A DNA stretch of 20,617 bases from JAVBRU01 sp031547595 (GCA_031547595.1 JAVBRU010000080.1:1-20617), one strand, 5' to 3'. Counted from the first letter of the stretch, positions 1 through 7,491 are shown. Numbers and translations are program-made. The notes: generated by a model not told the origin, from the sequence alone.

Positions 1-470
1 CCTTCAGTGCAGAGCTTCTGTGCAGATTGAAAGAAGCGGGCGTTCATACTGCCGTTGATACCTGCGGCTGCGCTTCGCGGGAGGCGATGGACAGGGTGCG
101 CCCCTATACGGATATTTTTCTTTTTGATATCAAGGCCGCCAGCGCGCAGGTGCATCAGAAGCTCACCGGACGCTCCAATCAGTTAATTCTCCGCCGCTTG
201 CAGGATTTAACCAGCAGCGGTGCGCAGGTGGAGGTGCGCGTGCCGTACATCCCTGGCATGAACGACGGGGAGATGGCGGCCATTGCCGAGCTGCTGTCGC
301 CGCTGCCCATCCGCGCACTCAAAATATTGCCCTATCATCCTTATGCGGGCTCCAAGTATGAAGCGCTGGGGATGCATTACGACATGCCCAAAACGGCCGC
401 CCCCGATGAGCAGACAATGGAAAGCACCCGGGCGCTGTTCGCATCCAAAGGCATCCCTGTGGTCAGGTAA
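1..470 (+). CDS. Glycyl radical enzyme activating protein (radical SAM), C-terminal part
   Basis: Partial gene entering from the left edge; the reading frame is open from base 3 and ends at TAA 468-470. The visible 156 residues match the C-terminal half of pyruvate formate-lyase-activase-like radical SAM enzymes: a TAVDTCG segment, DIFLFDIK, VPYIPGMND and the tail ILPYHPYAGSKYEALG are typical family landmarks. Such enzymes use a [4Fe-4S] cluster and S-adenosylmethionine to abstract hydrogen from one glycine of a partner enzyme, creating its stored radical. The CxxxCxxC cluster motif lies upstream of the window, so it cannot be checked. The partner is almost certainly the enzyme starting 23 bases downstream, since activase and target are usually adjacent. 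The family call is confident; the exact subclass is unknown. Confidence 0.93.
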   Translation, partial: FSAELLCRLKEAGVHTAVDTCGCASREAMDRVRPYTDIFLFDIKAASAQVHQKLTGRSNQLILRRLQDLTSSGAQVEVRVPYIPGMNDGEMAAIAELLSPLPIRALKILPYHPYAGSKYEALGMHYDMPKTAAPDEQTMESTRALFASKGIPVVR

Positions 471-493
471 AGCGTGCGAGAGGAGAGGAAGAT

Positions 494-2662
494 ATGCTCC
501 AGCTGGATTTTTGTCAACACATGGGCTGTATCGAAAAGGAATTTACACAGCCTTCCTGGGATGCGAAAAGCGGCCTTGCAATCGAGGAACTGGAAAGCAA
601 CTGCCGCCAACTCTTTGATGCGTCGGCCGGGCAGCCGCTGGCGCTGCGCCGCGCAGAGCTGATCGCCTATGTGCTCGGACATGCGCGGATTGCGGTGGAG
701 CCCTTTGAGTATTTTGCGGATCAGTTGCAGCACCGCGGGATCGCCCTGCGCATTGCCCGGGATGTGATCGAAGCGCGCCTTCAAACGCTGCCGGAGCTGC
801 AAGAGACAGACCTGGCAGGACGTTGCCGCGCGTACACGGGGGAGCGGGACTTTGGACACACCTGTCCGGACTGGCAGGCACTGCTGGCGCTGGGGTATCC
901 GGGCATACTGGCGCGGCTTCGTGCATATCGCGGAAAGGCGCAAACACAGGAGCAGGTTCAGTTTTATGATGCGGGTATTCTGGTGTACGAGGCCGTCCTT
1001 CGTTTGATTGAGCGCATGGCCGTCAGTGCCGAGCGCCTGCCCGGCGATCATGGTGTGCTGATGGCGCAAAACTTGCGCGGGCTTACGAAACACGCGCCGC
1101 GCACCTTTTATGAAGCGCTGCAGTTCACCCTGCTGGTATACTGGACGCAAAGCGCGGTAGAGGGCGCGACCATCCGCTCGCTGGGGCGTTTTGACCTGCT
1201 GCTACAGCCCTATTACGAGCAGGATTTGCGGCAGGGTACCGCAACGGAGGCTGAACTGAAAGAGCTTCTGCGCTATTATTTTTACCGCTGGAACGCGGCT
1301 AACATCACTGCCAATATTCCCATCACGCTCTGCGGCCTCACTGCCAAAGACCGGGATGCCGCGTCTGATTTTACGCGCGCCATTCTGGATGTGTATGGCG
1401 GGCTGAATATCATCAGCCCCAAGTTCCACATCCGAATGAACGCGCACACGCCGGCGGATATTCCGGCCAAGGTGTGCGATATGATTCGGCGCGGCACAAA
1501 CAGCTTTGTGTTTTGCAATGATGCGGTTGTGATAGAATCGATGGTGAAGCTGGGCGAAGCAGAAAAAGACGCTAGAAATTATGTGATGGTTGGTTGCTAT
1601 GAATCCACCGCGATGGGCAAAGAAATTGCCTGCACCACCAATGGGCGCGTCTCTTTTTCCAAGGCTGTGGAATATGCCATGTCCGGCGGGACGGACCTTG
1701 TGGCGCGGCAGCAGGTGGGCCTTAAGACAACAACGGATTTCAGGAGCTTTGAAGATTTTATGCAGGCTGTGGAAGGCCAGCTGGCTTTCCTTTGCCGGGG
1801 CTGCATGAAGCGGATTGCCGCCATCGAAAGCATGTATCCAGCGGTATACAATGCGCCGCTTTTTTCGGCATCTTTCCTGGAATGTGTGCAATCGGGCCGA
1901 GACGCATACAACGGCGGCGTGCGCTACAGCCACTCATCGATCAACGTGTTTGGCATCGCGACCGCTGTGGACGCGCTGGCGGCGGTGGAAGAATTGGTTT
2001 TTAAGCGCCGCATGCTCACATTGGCGGAATTTGTGGAAGTGCTCAAAAATAATTGGGCAGGCGCGGAAAAACTACAGCTAATCTGCAAAAAACAGGTGCC
2101 GAAATTTGGAAACAATAACCCCGTTGTCGATCAGCTCGCGGCGCGGCTGATGCGCACGGCCGCAGCGTGCATCAACGGCCAGCCAAATGGCCGGAGTGGG
2201 GCGTTTCGGTTGGGTTCCTTCTCGATCGACTGGCGCTTTGAATTTGGTGAGCATACCGCTGCATCTGCAGATGGGCGCATGCTAGGCGAAACGTTATCCA
2301 AGAATCTTAGCGCAAGCCTGGGGATGGACAGGGAAGGGGCAACGGCGCTCATCCTTTCGGCAGCGGCCATTGATTACACGCAGGTGCCCAACGGCGCAGT
2401 GCTGGATTTGCTGCTGCACCGCAGTGCGGCAGAGGGCGCAGATGGGCTGGAGGCCATGCTGGGGCTGCTCAAAACCTTCCTGCAGCACGGCGGGATGGCG
2501 CTGCAATGCAATATTATGGATGAGCAAACGCTGCGCCGCGCCCAGCAGGAACCTCAGAAATACGCCAACTTGCAGGTGCGGCTGTGCGGCTGGAATGTGC
2601 TGTTTGTCAATCTGTCTAAGAAAGAGCAGGATGAACTAATCATGCAGACAACGGATATCTAA
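494..2662 (+). CDS. Glycyl radical enzyme of the PFL/dehydratase superfamily, non-PFL type
   Basis: A 722-residue glycyl radical enzyme. ATG 494 follows a purine-rich site (AGGAGAGGAAG, 481-491). The long PFL-like barrel covers roughly residues 1-600, including the family-like stretch FGHTCPDWQALLALGYPGI. The active-site loop reads MVGCYESTAMG, placing the thiyl cysteine at Cys368 with Glu370 two residues on. True pyruvate formate-lyases have two adjacent cysteines here, whereas dehydratase and decarboxylase members have Cys-x-Glu, so formate acetyltransferase activity is unlikely. The C-terminal radical loop is VRLCGWNVLFVNLSK with Gly699 as the expected radical site, instead of the common RVxGY form. 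The protein is somewhat shorter than typical family members (about 760-850 residues). It acts in the cytoplasm after activation by the adjacent activase. Substrate and reaction cannot be read from the sequence; elimination or C-C/C-X lyase chemistry is a family-based inference. Confidence 0.92.
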   Translation: MLQLDFCQHMGCIEKEFTQPSWDAKSGLAIEELESNCRQLFDASAGQPLALRRAELIAYVLGHARIAVEPFEYFADQLQHRGIALRIARDVIEARLQTLPELQETDLAGRCRAYTGERDFGHTCPDWQALLALGYPGILARLRAYRGKAQTQEQVQFYDAGILVYEAVLRLIERMAVSAERLPGDHGVLMAQNLRGLTKHAPRTFYEALQFTLLVYWTQSAVEGATIRSLGRFDLLLQPYYEQDLRQGTATEAELKELLRYYFYRWNAANITANIPITLCGLTAKDRDAASDFTRAILDVYGGLNIISPKFHIRMNAHTPADIPAKVCDMIRRGTNSFVFCNDAVVIESMVKLGEAEKDARNYVMVGCYESTAMGKEIACTTNGRVSFSKAVEYAMSGGTDLVARQQVGLKTTTDFRSFEDFMQAVEGQLAFLCRGCMKRIAAIESMYPAVYNAPLFSASFLECVQSGRDAYNGGVRYSHSSINVFGIATAVDALAAVEELVFKRRMLTLAEFVEVLKNNWAGAEKLQLICKKQVPKFGNNNPVVDQLAARLMRTAAACINGQPNGRSGAFRLGSFSIDWRFEFGEHTAASADGRMLGETLSKNLSASLGMDREGATALILSAAAIDYTQVPNGAVLDLLLHRSAAEGADGLEAMLGLLKTFLQHGGMALQCNIMDEQTLRRAQQEPQKYANLQVRLCGWNVLFVNLSKKEQDELIMQTTDI

Positions 2663-2694
2663 GTACTCCTTGCTCCCTTTTCGATTATTTCGAC

Positions 2695-2753
2695 CTTCAG
2701 CTAAAGAAAATCATGCATCAGATCAAGCTGAAGCTGCTAATCCAGCTTCAGCT
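2695..2753 (+). repeat. Perfect 11-bp inverted repeat with competing upstream pairing segment
   Basis: AGCTGAAGCTG (2726-2736) pairs perfectly with CAGCTTCAGCT (2743-2753) across a 6-base loop. CTTCAGCT at 2695-2702 can instead pair with AGCTGAAG at 2726-2733, so two mutually exclusive hairpins are possible. No T-run follows the second arm, so this is not a standard intrinsic terminator. It begins 32 bases after the glycyl radical enzyme stop codon and could be a 3' stability hairpin or a folded relic. Confidence 0.6.
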
Positions 2754-2770
2754 GAAAGCCTACTACAACT

Positions 2771-2854
2771 GTGAACGCGCAAAGCTATGTGAACGATCCG
2801 GCCTTTGAAGGGGTGGACCTGGCTATTGGCCTTTATATGGTGGAGCAAACGTAA
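2771..2854 (+). pseudogene. Short coding-like scrap, possible gene remnant
   Basis: GTG AAC GCG CAA AGC... reads for 27 codons (NAQSYVNDPAFEG, then DLAIGLYMVEQT) to TAA 2852-2854. The residue composition looks protein-like, unlike most shadow frames. There is a stop in frame at 2753-2755 and no convincing ribosome binding site. I do not recognise the family. It may be the surviving end of a decayed gene. Confidence 0.25.
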
Positions 2855-2983
2855 AACATCGGAAACGGAATTGGCAAATCCATACATCAATTGTTTGCAT
2901 AATCAACCTTTCACCAAAAAGCCTGAAAACCGCGTGCAACCGCCCTCCGCTATACTCAGTCCCACGCAGCCCTCAAGATACGG

Positions 2984-3160
2984 TTGTTCATCATTGTACA
3001 TATTCAAAGCGGGCAGAGCTATGATGTTTACGTCGGCGGCACGCTGGTGGCCGCTGTAACGGCCGGTTCCGGCGGCGGTGGTATGGGTGACGGCGGCATG
3101 GGCGGCGGTGGCCGCAGATACGCAGATCGCTTAAGCGCTATTGCGCTACCTCGAATAGAG
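2984..3160 (+). pseudogene. Gly-rich C-terminal remnant of a secreted or surface protein
   Basis: This frame reads IQSGQSYDVYVGGTLVAA and then a Gly/Met tail (GSGGGGMGDGGMGGGGRR), directly ahead of an intrinsic terminator. That is what the 3' end of a real gene looks like: a beta-strand-rich domain end, a low-complexity tail, then a transcription stop. No start codon or upstream domain can be joined to it, and the frame runs on into the terminator hairpin (to 3220), which suggests a frameshift near the end. The best reading is a truncated pseudogene of a surface or carbohydrate-binding-type protein; the family is not identified. Confidence 0.35.
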
Positions 3161-3200
3161 AAGAACCACCAAGTGGACAACACACTGGGTGGTTCTTTTT
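3161..3200 (+). terminator. Rho-independent terminator
   Basis: AAGAACCACC (3161-3170) pairs exactly with GGTGGTTCTT (3188-3197). After one mismatch, AGTG (3172-3175) continues the stem with CACT (3183-3186), leaving a 7-base loop. The second arm runs into TTTTT (3196-3200). It insulates the downstream operon from readthrough. The A-richness before the left arm is modest, so function on the minus strand is less likely. Confidence 0.88.
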
Positions 3201-3404
3201 GCGTATTATGCATGCAGTAAAAAGCACGGAATGAGGTGCGTGGAAAAATTGAGGATATGAATATTTGAGAAATGTGTTAAGGGAAAAAACAAGTATGCCG
3301 CGCAATGCCAAGGGGAAAAAAGTGCAAGAAACAGGAAGAAAGGATGTACAAAACAAACCAAATTCAATCATATTTTTCCAAGAAAGTGCCATTGGTCCAA
3401 AATA

Positions 3405-3421
3405 CTCGCGTTTTGCGCGAG
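3405..3421. repeat. Small palindrome CTCGCG-TTTTG-CGCGAG
   Basis: Two 6-base arms (3405-3410 and 3416-3421) are perfect inverted complements around a 5-base centre, in an otherwise AT-rich stretch 70-86 bases upstream of the -35 box. It could be a regulator half-site pair or a chance hairpin; no matching regulator is visible in the window. Confidence 0.4.
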
Positions 3422-3450
3422 AAACAGCATGGGCATGCACGCTTGCTGGT

Positions 3451-3471
3451 ATGAGGTGAATAAATGAGGTG
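3451..3471 (+). promoter_or_regulatory. Tandem ATGAGGTG boxes upstream of the operon promoter
   Basis: ATGAGGTG occurs at 3451-3458 and 3464-3471, 13 bases apart, with a third copy at 3231-3238 just after the terminator. The tandem pair ends 19 bases upstream of the -35 element, where activator sites usually lie. This is a candidate binding site only; direct repeats of 8 bases can arise by chance. Confidence 0.35.
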
Positions 3472-3490
3472 TTTTGGTAATGAATCACCA

Positions 3491-3518
3491 TAGACAAGGA
3501 GGCGGGTTTGGCTATAAT
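3491..3518 (+). promoter_or_regulatory. Sigma-A-type promoter for the uptake operon
   Basis: TAGACA (3491-3496, one base off TTGACA) and a perfect TATAAT (3513-3518) are separated by 16 bases. Transcription would begin near 3525, giving a leader of about 90 bases before the ATG at 3615. The leader holds two short possible hairpins (TATGC/GCATA at 3543-3556 and GCCCG/CGGGC at 3559-3574); no known riboswitch fold is recognised. No other promoter of this quality or terminator was seen in the downstream gaps, so this may drive the whole 17-kb operon. Confidence 0.72.
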
Positions 3519-3614
3519 TTGAGGTATACAGTCCGCGGCGGATATGCCTTTGCATACAGCCCGGTCAGGCGGGCGCGGAAAGGGTTGCCGCGTGTGAAAT
3601 AAGGAGGATATACC

Positions 3615-5045
3615 ATGTACAAACGGATGCTGGCGGTACTTGTGTGTCTGATACTGGCGCTTATGCTGTCCGGCTGCGGCTCGAAGGAGAATACGGCCAC
3701 ACAGGCGCCTGCGCCCACGGCCACCCCGGAGCCTGTGGCTGCCGCTGCCGATCCTTTGAACCCCAAAGGCGTGGACTTTGGCGGGCGCACGGTGACCATC
3801 TGGGCGTCCTGGCAGGCGGACCCGCGCCGCAGCGAGTCCGCCAAGAAGGAGCCTGCCTACGAAGAAAACTGCGCGCACTGGGACGCGGTGGAGAAGGCCT
3901 TCAACTGCAAGATCGATGTGATGACGCAGGAAGACTTTGATTATTTCCGCAACGGCTTCCTCACGGCCTATGCCTCCGGCGAAGTGGTGGCGGATATCGT
4001 GGCCGGGGATATGACCTACTCCTATCCCACCTGGATTATCAACGACATGCTGGCACCCATCGAGGGCTATCTGGATGTGTACGACCAGTCCGGCCAGAGC
4101 CTGTGGGACAAGAACGTATCGGAAAACTTCACCTACAACGGCCATTGCTATGCCGTGAAGGAAAAGAACCTGACGCTGCCCAAGTTTGTGATGTATTTTA
4201 ACGCCGATTTGTTTGCTGCGCAGGAATCCCTCAAGGGCTATGATCTGTTTGAACTGGTGCGCGGCAAGCAATGGACGTGGGATAAGCTGCTGGAAGTGGC
4301 CAAGGCCGGCACAATCGACCTGGACGGCGACGGCCAGACCGACATCATGGGCCTGTCCACCCGTGCGCAGCCCGGCTCCTTCCTGATTGACGGGCTGGTG
4401 TCCTCCAATGGCTGCTATTTCGTCAAAAAAGACGGCGACAAAGTGGTGTTTGATCTGGATTCTCCCGCCGGTATGGCGGCGCTGGAGTTTGCCTACCGCA
4501 TGGCGTGGGACGATATGTGCCTGGGCATTACGGGCATCTTTGACTCCTGGGTGGGCGGCATTGACGAGTTCAAGGCCGGGCGCGTGGCGCTGTTTGCGGG
4601 CGACCGCGGCGATATGGATTTGATCAACTCCGTGGATTTCAAGCTGGGCATGGTGCCCATCCCCATTGGCCCCACCCAGACGGACTATATCGGCGACTAC
4701 CCCGCGTTCGACTTCTGGGGCCTGGTGGCGGGCAGCCCCGAGCCTGAGAAATGCGCATATCTGATGGAAGCGCTACTCAACGATGGACGCCAGCACACCA
4801 TTGAAAGCAGCTATGAGCACCTTGTCAATATGGAAGAAAACCTGGAGATGATCGAGATCATGGTCAATTCCAGAGCGTATACCGCCTATTATGGCTATCA
4901 GGTGTTCATTGACGAAATGCTGTGGTCGGATTACGGCCTGCGCAGCCAGATGTCGCCCGCCACCTTTGTGGCCGAGAAAAAGCCCATTATCTCTACCGCG
5001 CTGGACGCATTGTGGAGCAAGCTGGGCGAGGATGAAGATTTTTGA
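3615..5045 (+). CDS. ABC transporter sugar-binding lipoprotein (family 1-like)
   Basis: A 476-residue extracellular solute-binding protein. Residues 1-21 form a lipoprotein signal peptide ending in the lipobox LSGC, so the mature protein is lipidated at Cys21. A Pro/Thr/Ala spacer (about 22-45) tethers the binding domain to the membrane. The domain starts near VDFGGRTVTIWASW and runs to the end; the internal segment FKAGRVALFAGDRGDM resembles the conserved region of carbohydrate-type binding proteins. ATG 3615 follows AAGGAGG with good spacing. It is the first gene of the operon and should hand substrate to one of the two permease pairs downstream. Which pair, and which sugar, is not decidable here. 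The next gene begins 50 bases later after its own GAGGAGG site. High expression is likely, as is usual for binding proteins encoded first. Confidence 0.93.
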   Translation: MYKRMLAVLVCLILALMLSGCGSKENTATQAPAPTATPEPVAAAADPLNPKGVDFGGRTVTIWASWQADPRRSESAKKEPAYEENCAHWDAVEKAFNCKIDVMTQEDFDYFRNGFLTAYASGEVVADIVAGDMTYSYPTWIINDMLAPIEGYLDVYDQSGQSLWDKNVSENFTYNGHCYAVKEKNLTLPKFVMYFNADLFAAQESLKGYDLFELVRGKQWTWDKLLEVAKAGTIDLDGDGQTDIMGLSTRAQPGSFLIDGLVSSNGCYFVKKDGDKVVFDLDSPAGMAALEFAYRMAWDDMCLGITGIFDSWVGGIDEFKAGRVALFAGDRGDMDLINSVDFKLGMVPIPIGPTQTDYIGDYPAFDFWGLVAGSPEPEKCAYLMEALLNDGRQHTIESSYEHLVNMEENLEMIEIMVNSRAYTAYYGYQVFIDEMLWSDYGLRSQMSPATFVAEKKPIISTALDALWSKLGEDEDF

Positions 5046-5095
5046 CCTGCCGGTAGGAGGCGGGATCAAGGATAAAGAATGAGGAGGAAGCAATC

Positions 5096-6646
5096 ATGAA
5101 AAACAACGGTAAACTGTGGCTGGCGCTTGTGCTGGCCGTCCTGATGGTGTTTGGCGCAACTGCCCTGGCGCAGGATTATGCCCCGAACCCCGGCTTTGAA
5201 AACGGCAGCGCCACCGAGGCCGACAACTATGGCCTGTGGCCGGGCTGGGACCAGGGCAGCTTCATCGGCACCGAGGATGTGCACAGCGGCAGCCGCGCCA
5301 TCAGCGTGCAGCTGAGCGAAACCCAGAACTATGCCCTGTATGCGGGCGTGGGCGGCGTGCTGGATATGAAAGCCGCGGCGCAGCTGAGCATGTGGGTGAA
5401 GTACGAGAACATCACCGGCGAAGGCTTCATGATTGGCCTGGAGCGCGGCACGGCATCCGGCAATGACAACTTCTTTGGCAGCCGCATCAATGGCTCCAGC
5501 GATGGCTGGCAGCAGCTGGTGCTGGACATTCCCGCTTCTGCGTTTGATGTCACAGCCTGGACGATCAAGGTGGAAATCGCCACCGGCAGCGGCCTGCTGC
5601 TGATTGACGATGTGTCCCTGATCGCCGTGGAGGGCGAAGCCGATGCGAATGCCGACCCTGACAAGGCCGCAGGCGTTGTGCTGACCGGCGTTGTGGGCGT
5701 CAATCGCGTGACCACCAACCCCGGCTTTGAATATGGCCAGGACAATTGGGGCTTCATCGGCGGCGATGCCATCGTGACCGAGGATACCCACAGCGGCGCG
5801 CGCGCGGCGTCCATCACCCTCAGCGAAGAAACCGCGTATGTGGCGTGGAACAACCTGAGCAGCGGCTATAGCGAAGAGCTGATCTTCACCGCGTGGGTGA
5901 AGCTTGAAAACGTGACCGGCGGCGTGCAGATTGGCCTGGAGCGTACCTGCAACGAATACACCTATGACGAAGACGGCATGGTGGACGGCGTGATCAGCAC
6001 CCACCCCGACGTATTCAGCGAGGTATTGACCGGCAGCACCGATGGCTGGCAGATGATCACCGTTCAGGTTCCCGCCGCCGAAAACTGCGAGTCCGTGGTG
6101 GTGAAGGTTAATTGCACCACCGGCAGCGGCACCTTCTATATGGATGACGTGTGCGTTGTGATTGCCGATCCCGATAAAAACTATGTGAACGCCAACGGCG
6201 GCTTTGAAAAAGGTGCCGATACCGACATCAGCGGCTGGGCGCTGCTGGTGAACGGTGAATGGCCGGGCTGGAGCGCGGACGCGCTGAGTGATGATGCCTT
6301 TGAAGGCAAGCGCGCCGTGAAAATGGTGGGCGAAACCACCATCATGCAGGCCAACGGCTGGGGTATGGCGAAGTTTGATATGAACGGCGCGATGACGGTA
6401 TCTGCCAAGGTGAAGGCCATTGGCGTCAGCGGCGAGGGCACCGGCATCCGCTTCAAGATCGAGCGCAAGGACATTGCCGTGGACGAAAGCGAACTGATCG
6501 CTATCACCGGCGAAGACTGGCAGACCGTCACCTTCTCTGTGCCCGCCGTGGAAGGCGACATTGCGGAACTGCTGCTGCACGTCACGGGTATCTGCGGCGA
6601 AGGCACCATTCTGGTGGACGATGTGATCCTGTGCCCCGTGTTCTAA
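5096..6646 (+). CDS. Secreted protein with three CBM4/9-like carbohydrate-binding modules
   Basis: A 516-residue secreted protein. A signal peptide covers residues 1 to about 25, with likely cleavage after ALA before QDYAPNPGFENG. Three repeated jelly-roll-like modules follow: about 27-182, 204-358 and 364-516. Each opens with an N-x-GFE motif (NPGFENG, NPGFEYG, NGGFEKG), carries a W/K-V-K strand (SMWVKYENITG, TAWVKLENVTG), and the first two end in a D-D-V strand (IDDVSL, MDDVCV), as does the third (VDDVIL). This layout is typical of CBM4/CBM9/CBM22-like modules, which bind glycan chains or ends. No catalytic domain, membrane anchor, sorting motif or SLH domain is visible, so it is either released or held by partners. 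ATG 5096 sits 8 bases after GAGGAGG. The neighbouring gene encodes a fourth related module with an anchor. Ligand unknown. Confidence 0.85.
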   Translation: MKNNGKLWLALVLAVLMVFGATALAQDYAPNPGFENGSATEADNYGLWPGWDQGSFIGTEDVHSGSRAISVQLSETQNYALYAGVGGVLDMKAAAQLSMWVKYENITGEGFMIGLERGTASGNDNFFGSRINGSSDGWQQLVLDIPASAFDVTAWTIKVEIATGSGLLLIDDVSLIAVEGEADANADPDKAAGVVLTGVVGVNRVTTNPGFEYGQDNWGFIGGDAIVTEDTHSGARAASITLSEETAYVAWNNLSSGYSEELIFTAWVKLENVTGGVQIGLERTCNEYTYDEDGMVDGVISTHPDVFSEVLTGSTDGWQMITVQVPAAENCESVVVKVNCTTGSGTFYMDDVCVVIADPDKNYVNANGGFEKGADTDISGWALLVNGEWPGWSADALSDDAFEGKRAVKMVGETTIMQANGWGMAKFDMNGAMTVSAKVKAIGVSGEGTGIRFKIERKDIAVDESELIAITGEDWQTVTFSVPAVEGDIAELLLHVTGICGEGTILVDDVILCPVF

Positions 6647-6665
6647 GAAAGAAAGGTTGTTGGCA

Positions 6666-7469
6666 ATGAAAAAAACGCTGATAGCGCTTTTGCTGGTGCT
6701 GCTGCTATGCGCTGGTGCGCTGGCGGAGAACGGCAGCACGCTGCGCAATCCCAGCATGGAAACGCTCAACGAGGATGGCACCACCACCTATTGGGATGTG
6801 TGGCCGGGCAACCCCAACGAGGGCAAAAAATATGCCTTTGTGGATACCGAAGTATTCCATACCGGCGCGCAGTCCCTGCGAGTGGATTTGACGCCGGAAA
6901 ACAATCAGGCCGTATACCAGTATAAGCTGCTGGAGACCAACACGGCAGACAAAGACAGCGGTGCTGAGGAGTATTTCAACTTCAACCGCGCCTGCACCGT
7001 CACCGTGTGGGTGAAGCTTGATAATGTGACTGCGGACGATGGCGACGGCATCCGCCTGGGCGTGCACCGCAAGGGCATTGATGGCAACTGGTACAACTTG
7101 CAGACCGAGAGCATCGAGCTGGGTACCAAGGATTGGCATATGATCGAGCTGGAGGTGCCCAAATCCCTGGTCTCCATTGCACAGTTTGACGTGATCATCG
7201 ATATCGGGCGCGGCAGCGGCAGCGTGTGGATGGACGACTTTGACCTCATCCCCGCGCCCGCCGCCACGGCGACGCCCGCTGTGGAACCTACCACAGAACC
7301 TACCGTAGAACCTACCGCAGAACCGACACTTGCCCCCACGGCAACGCCTGCACCGGCGGCTCCGGCGGCAGAGGATAACACGACCACCGTCATCATCGTG
7401 TGCGTGGCCATTGCCCTTGTCGCCGTCGTGGCGGCGGGCCTCATCATCCGCAAGAACAAAAAAAAGTAA
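6666..7469 (+). CDS. Membrane-anchored single CBM4/9-like protein
   Basis: Starting at ATG 6666 (9 bases after AAAGG; in-frame TTG codons at 6657 and 6660 are poorer starts) this gives 267 residues. A signal peptide (MKKTLIALLLVLLLCAGALA) is followed by one carbohydrate-binding-like module, about residues 21-196, opening with RNPSMETLNEDG and ending with GSVWMDDFDLIP. It shares the VWVKLDNVT strand with the modules of the preceding gene. Then come a Pro/Thr/Glu linker and a C-terminal hydrophobic helix (VIIVCVAIALVAVVAAGLII) ending RKNKKK, a type I membrane anchor that places the module outside. It probably keeps glycan near the transporters. The start lies 19 bases after the previous stop. 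No catalytic residues are evident. Confidence 0.85.
   Translation: MKKTLIALLLVLLLCAGALAENGSTLRNPSMETLNEDGTTTYWDVWPGNPNEGKKYAFVDTEVFHTGAQSLRVDLTPENNQAVYQYKLLETNTADKDSGAEEYFNFNRACTVTVWVKLDNVTADDGDGIRLGVHRKGIDGNWYNLQTESIELGTKDWHMIELEVPKSLVSIAQFDVIIDIGRGSGSVWMDDFDLIPAPAATATPAVEPTTEPTVEPTAEPTLAPTATPAPAAPAAEDNTTTVIIVCVAIALVAVVAAGLIIRKNKKK
7281..7328 (+). repeat. Four 12-bp tandem repeats encoding an x-E-P-T linker
   Basis: Four in-frame 12-base units (GTGGAACCTACC, ACAGAACCTACC, GTAGAACCTACC, GCAGAACCGACA) encode VEPT, TEPT, VEPT and AEPT, then grade into LAPTATPAP. The unit makes a stiff, extended, possibly glycosylated spacer between the binding module and the membrane helix. The copy number may vary between strains. 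Confidence 0.9.
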
Positions 7470-7491
7470 CAATTAACAGGAGGGCGCAAAG

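Larger units (their letters stand above)
2663..3614. other. Intergenic region with coding remnants, terminator and promoter
   Basis: About 950 bases without a convincing intact gene separate the glycyl radical operon from the sugar-uptake operon. In order it holds an 11-bp inverted repeat just after the enzyme, a 27-codon coding-like scrap (2771-2854), a Gly-rich coding-like tail (about 2984-3160), an intrinsic terminator (3161-3200), an AT-richer stretch with a small CG palindrome (3405-3421) and ATGAGGTG boxes, a promoter (3491-3518), and a leader of about 90 bases. Base composition is patchy and lower in GC than the flanking genes. The combination suggests gene loss followed by retention of the terminator and the next promoter. 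Confidence 0.7.

Noticed and set aside
494..2662. Annotation as formate C-acetyltransferase (pflB)
   Set aside because: The adjacent double cysteine of pyruvate formate-lyase is absent; the site is Cys-Tyr-Glu, typical of the wider dehydratase/lyase group.
2726..2753. Intrinsic terminator for the glycyl radical operon
   Set aside because: The hairpin is perfect but is followed by GAAAGCC, with no T-tract; the real terminator shape is at 3161-3200.
2805..3059. 84-codon open frame in the intergenic region
   Set aside because: It overlaps the two protein-like remnants in another frame and its own translation has no family resemblance or start signal.
3265..3459. 64-codon open frame (TTG start) between terminator and promoter
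   Set aside because: It has no ribosome binding site and a basic low-complexity start, and no recognisable domain; it is most likely non-coding leader-side DNA.
3138..4271. 377-codon minus-strand frame across the terminator, promoter and solute-binding gene start
   Set aside because: It crosses a clear terminator and a clear plus-strand promoter and overlaps a secure lipoprotein gene. Its translation has no coherent domain.
5066..6787. 573-codon open frame on the minus strand
   Set aside because: It mirrors the triple-module gene and spans into the next gene. The repetitive His/Gly/Ala translation reflects the repeated CBM-like modules opposite; there is no start context.
7281..7328. CRISPR-like or mobile repeat
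   Set aside because: The 12-base units are in frame and encode a Pro/Thr/Glu linker; there are no spacers and no transposase or cas gene anywhere in the window.
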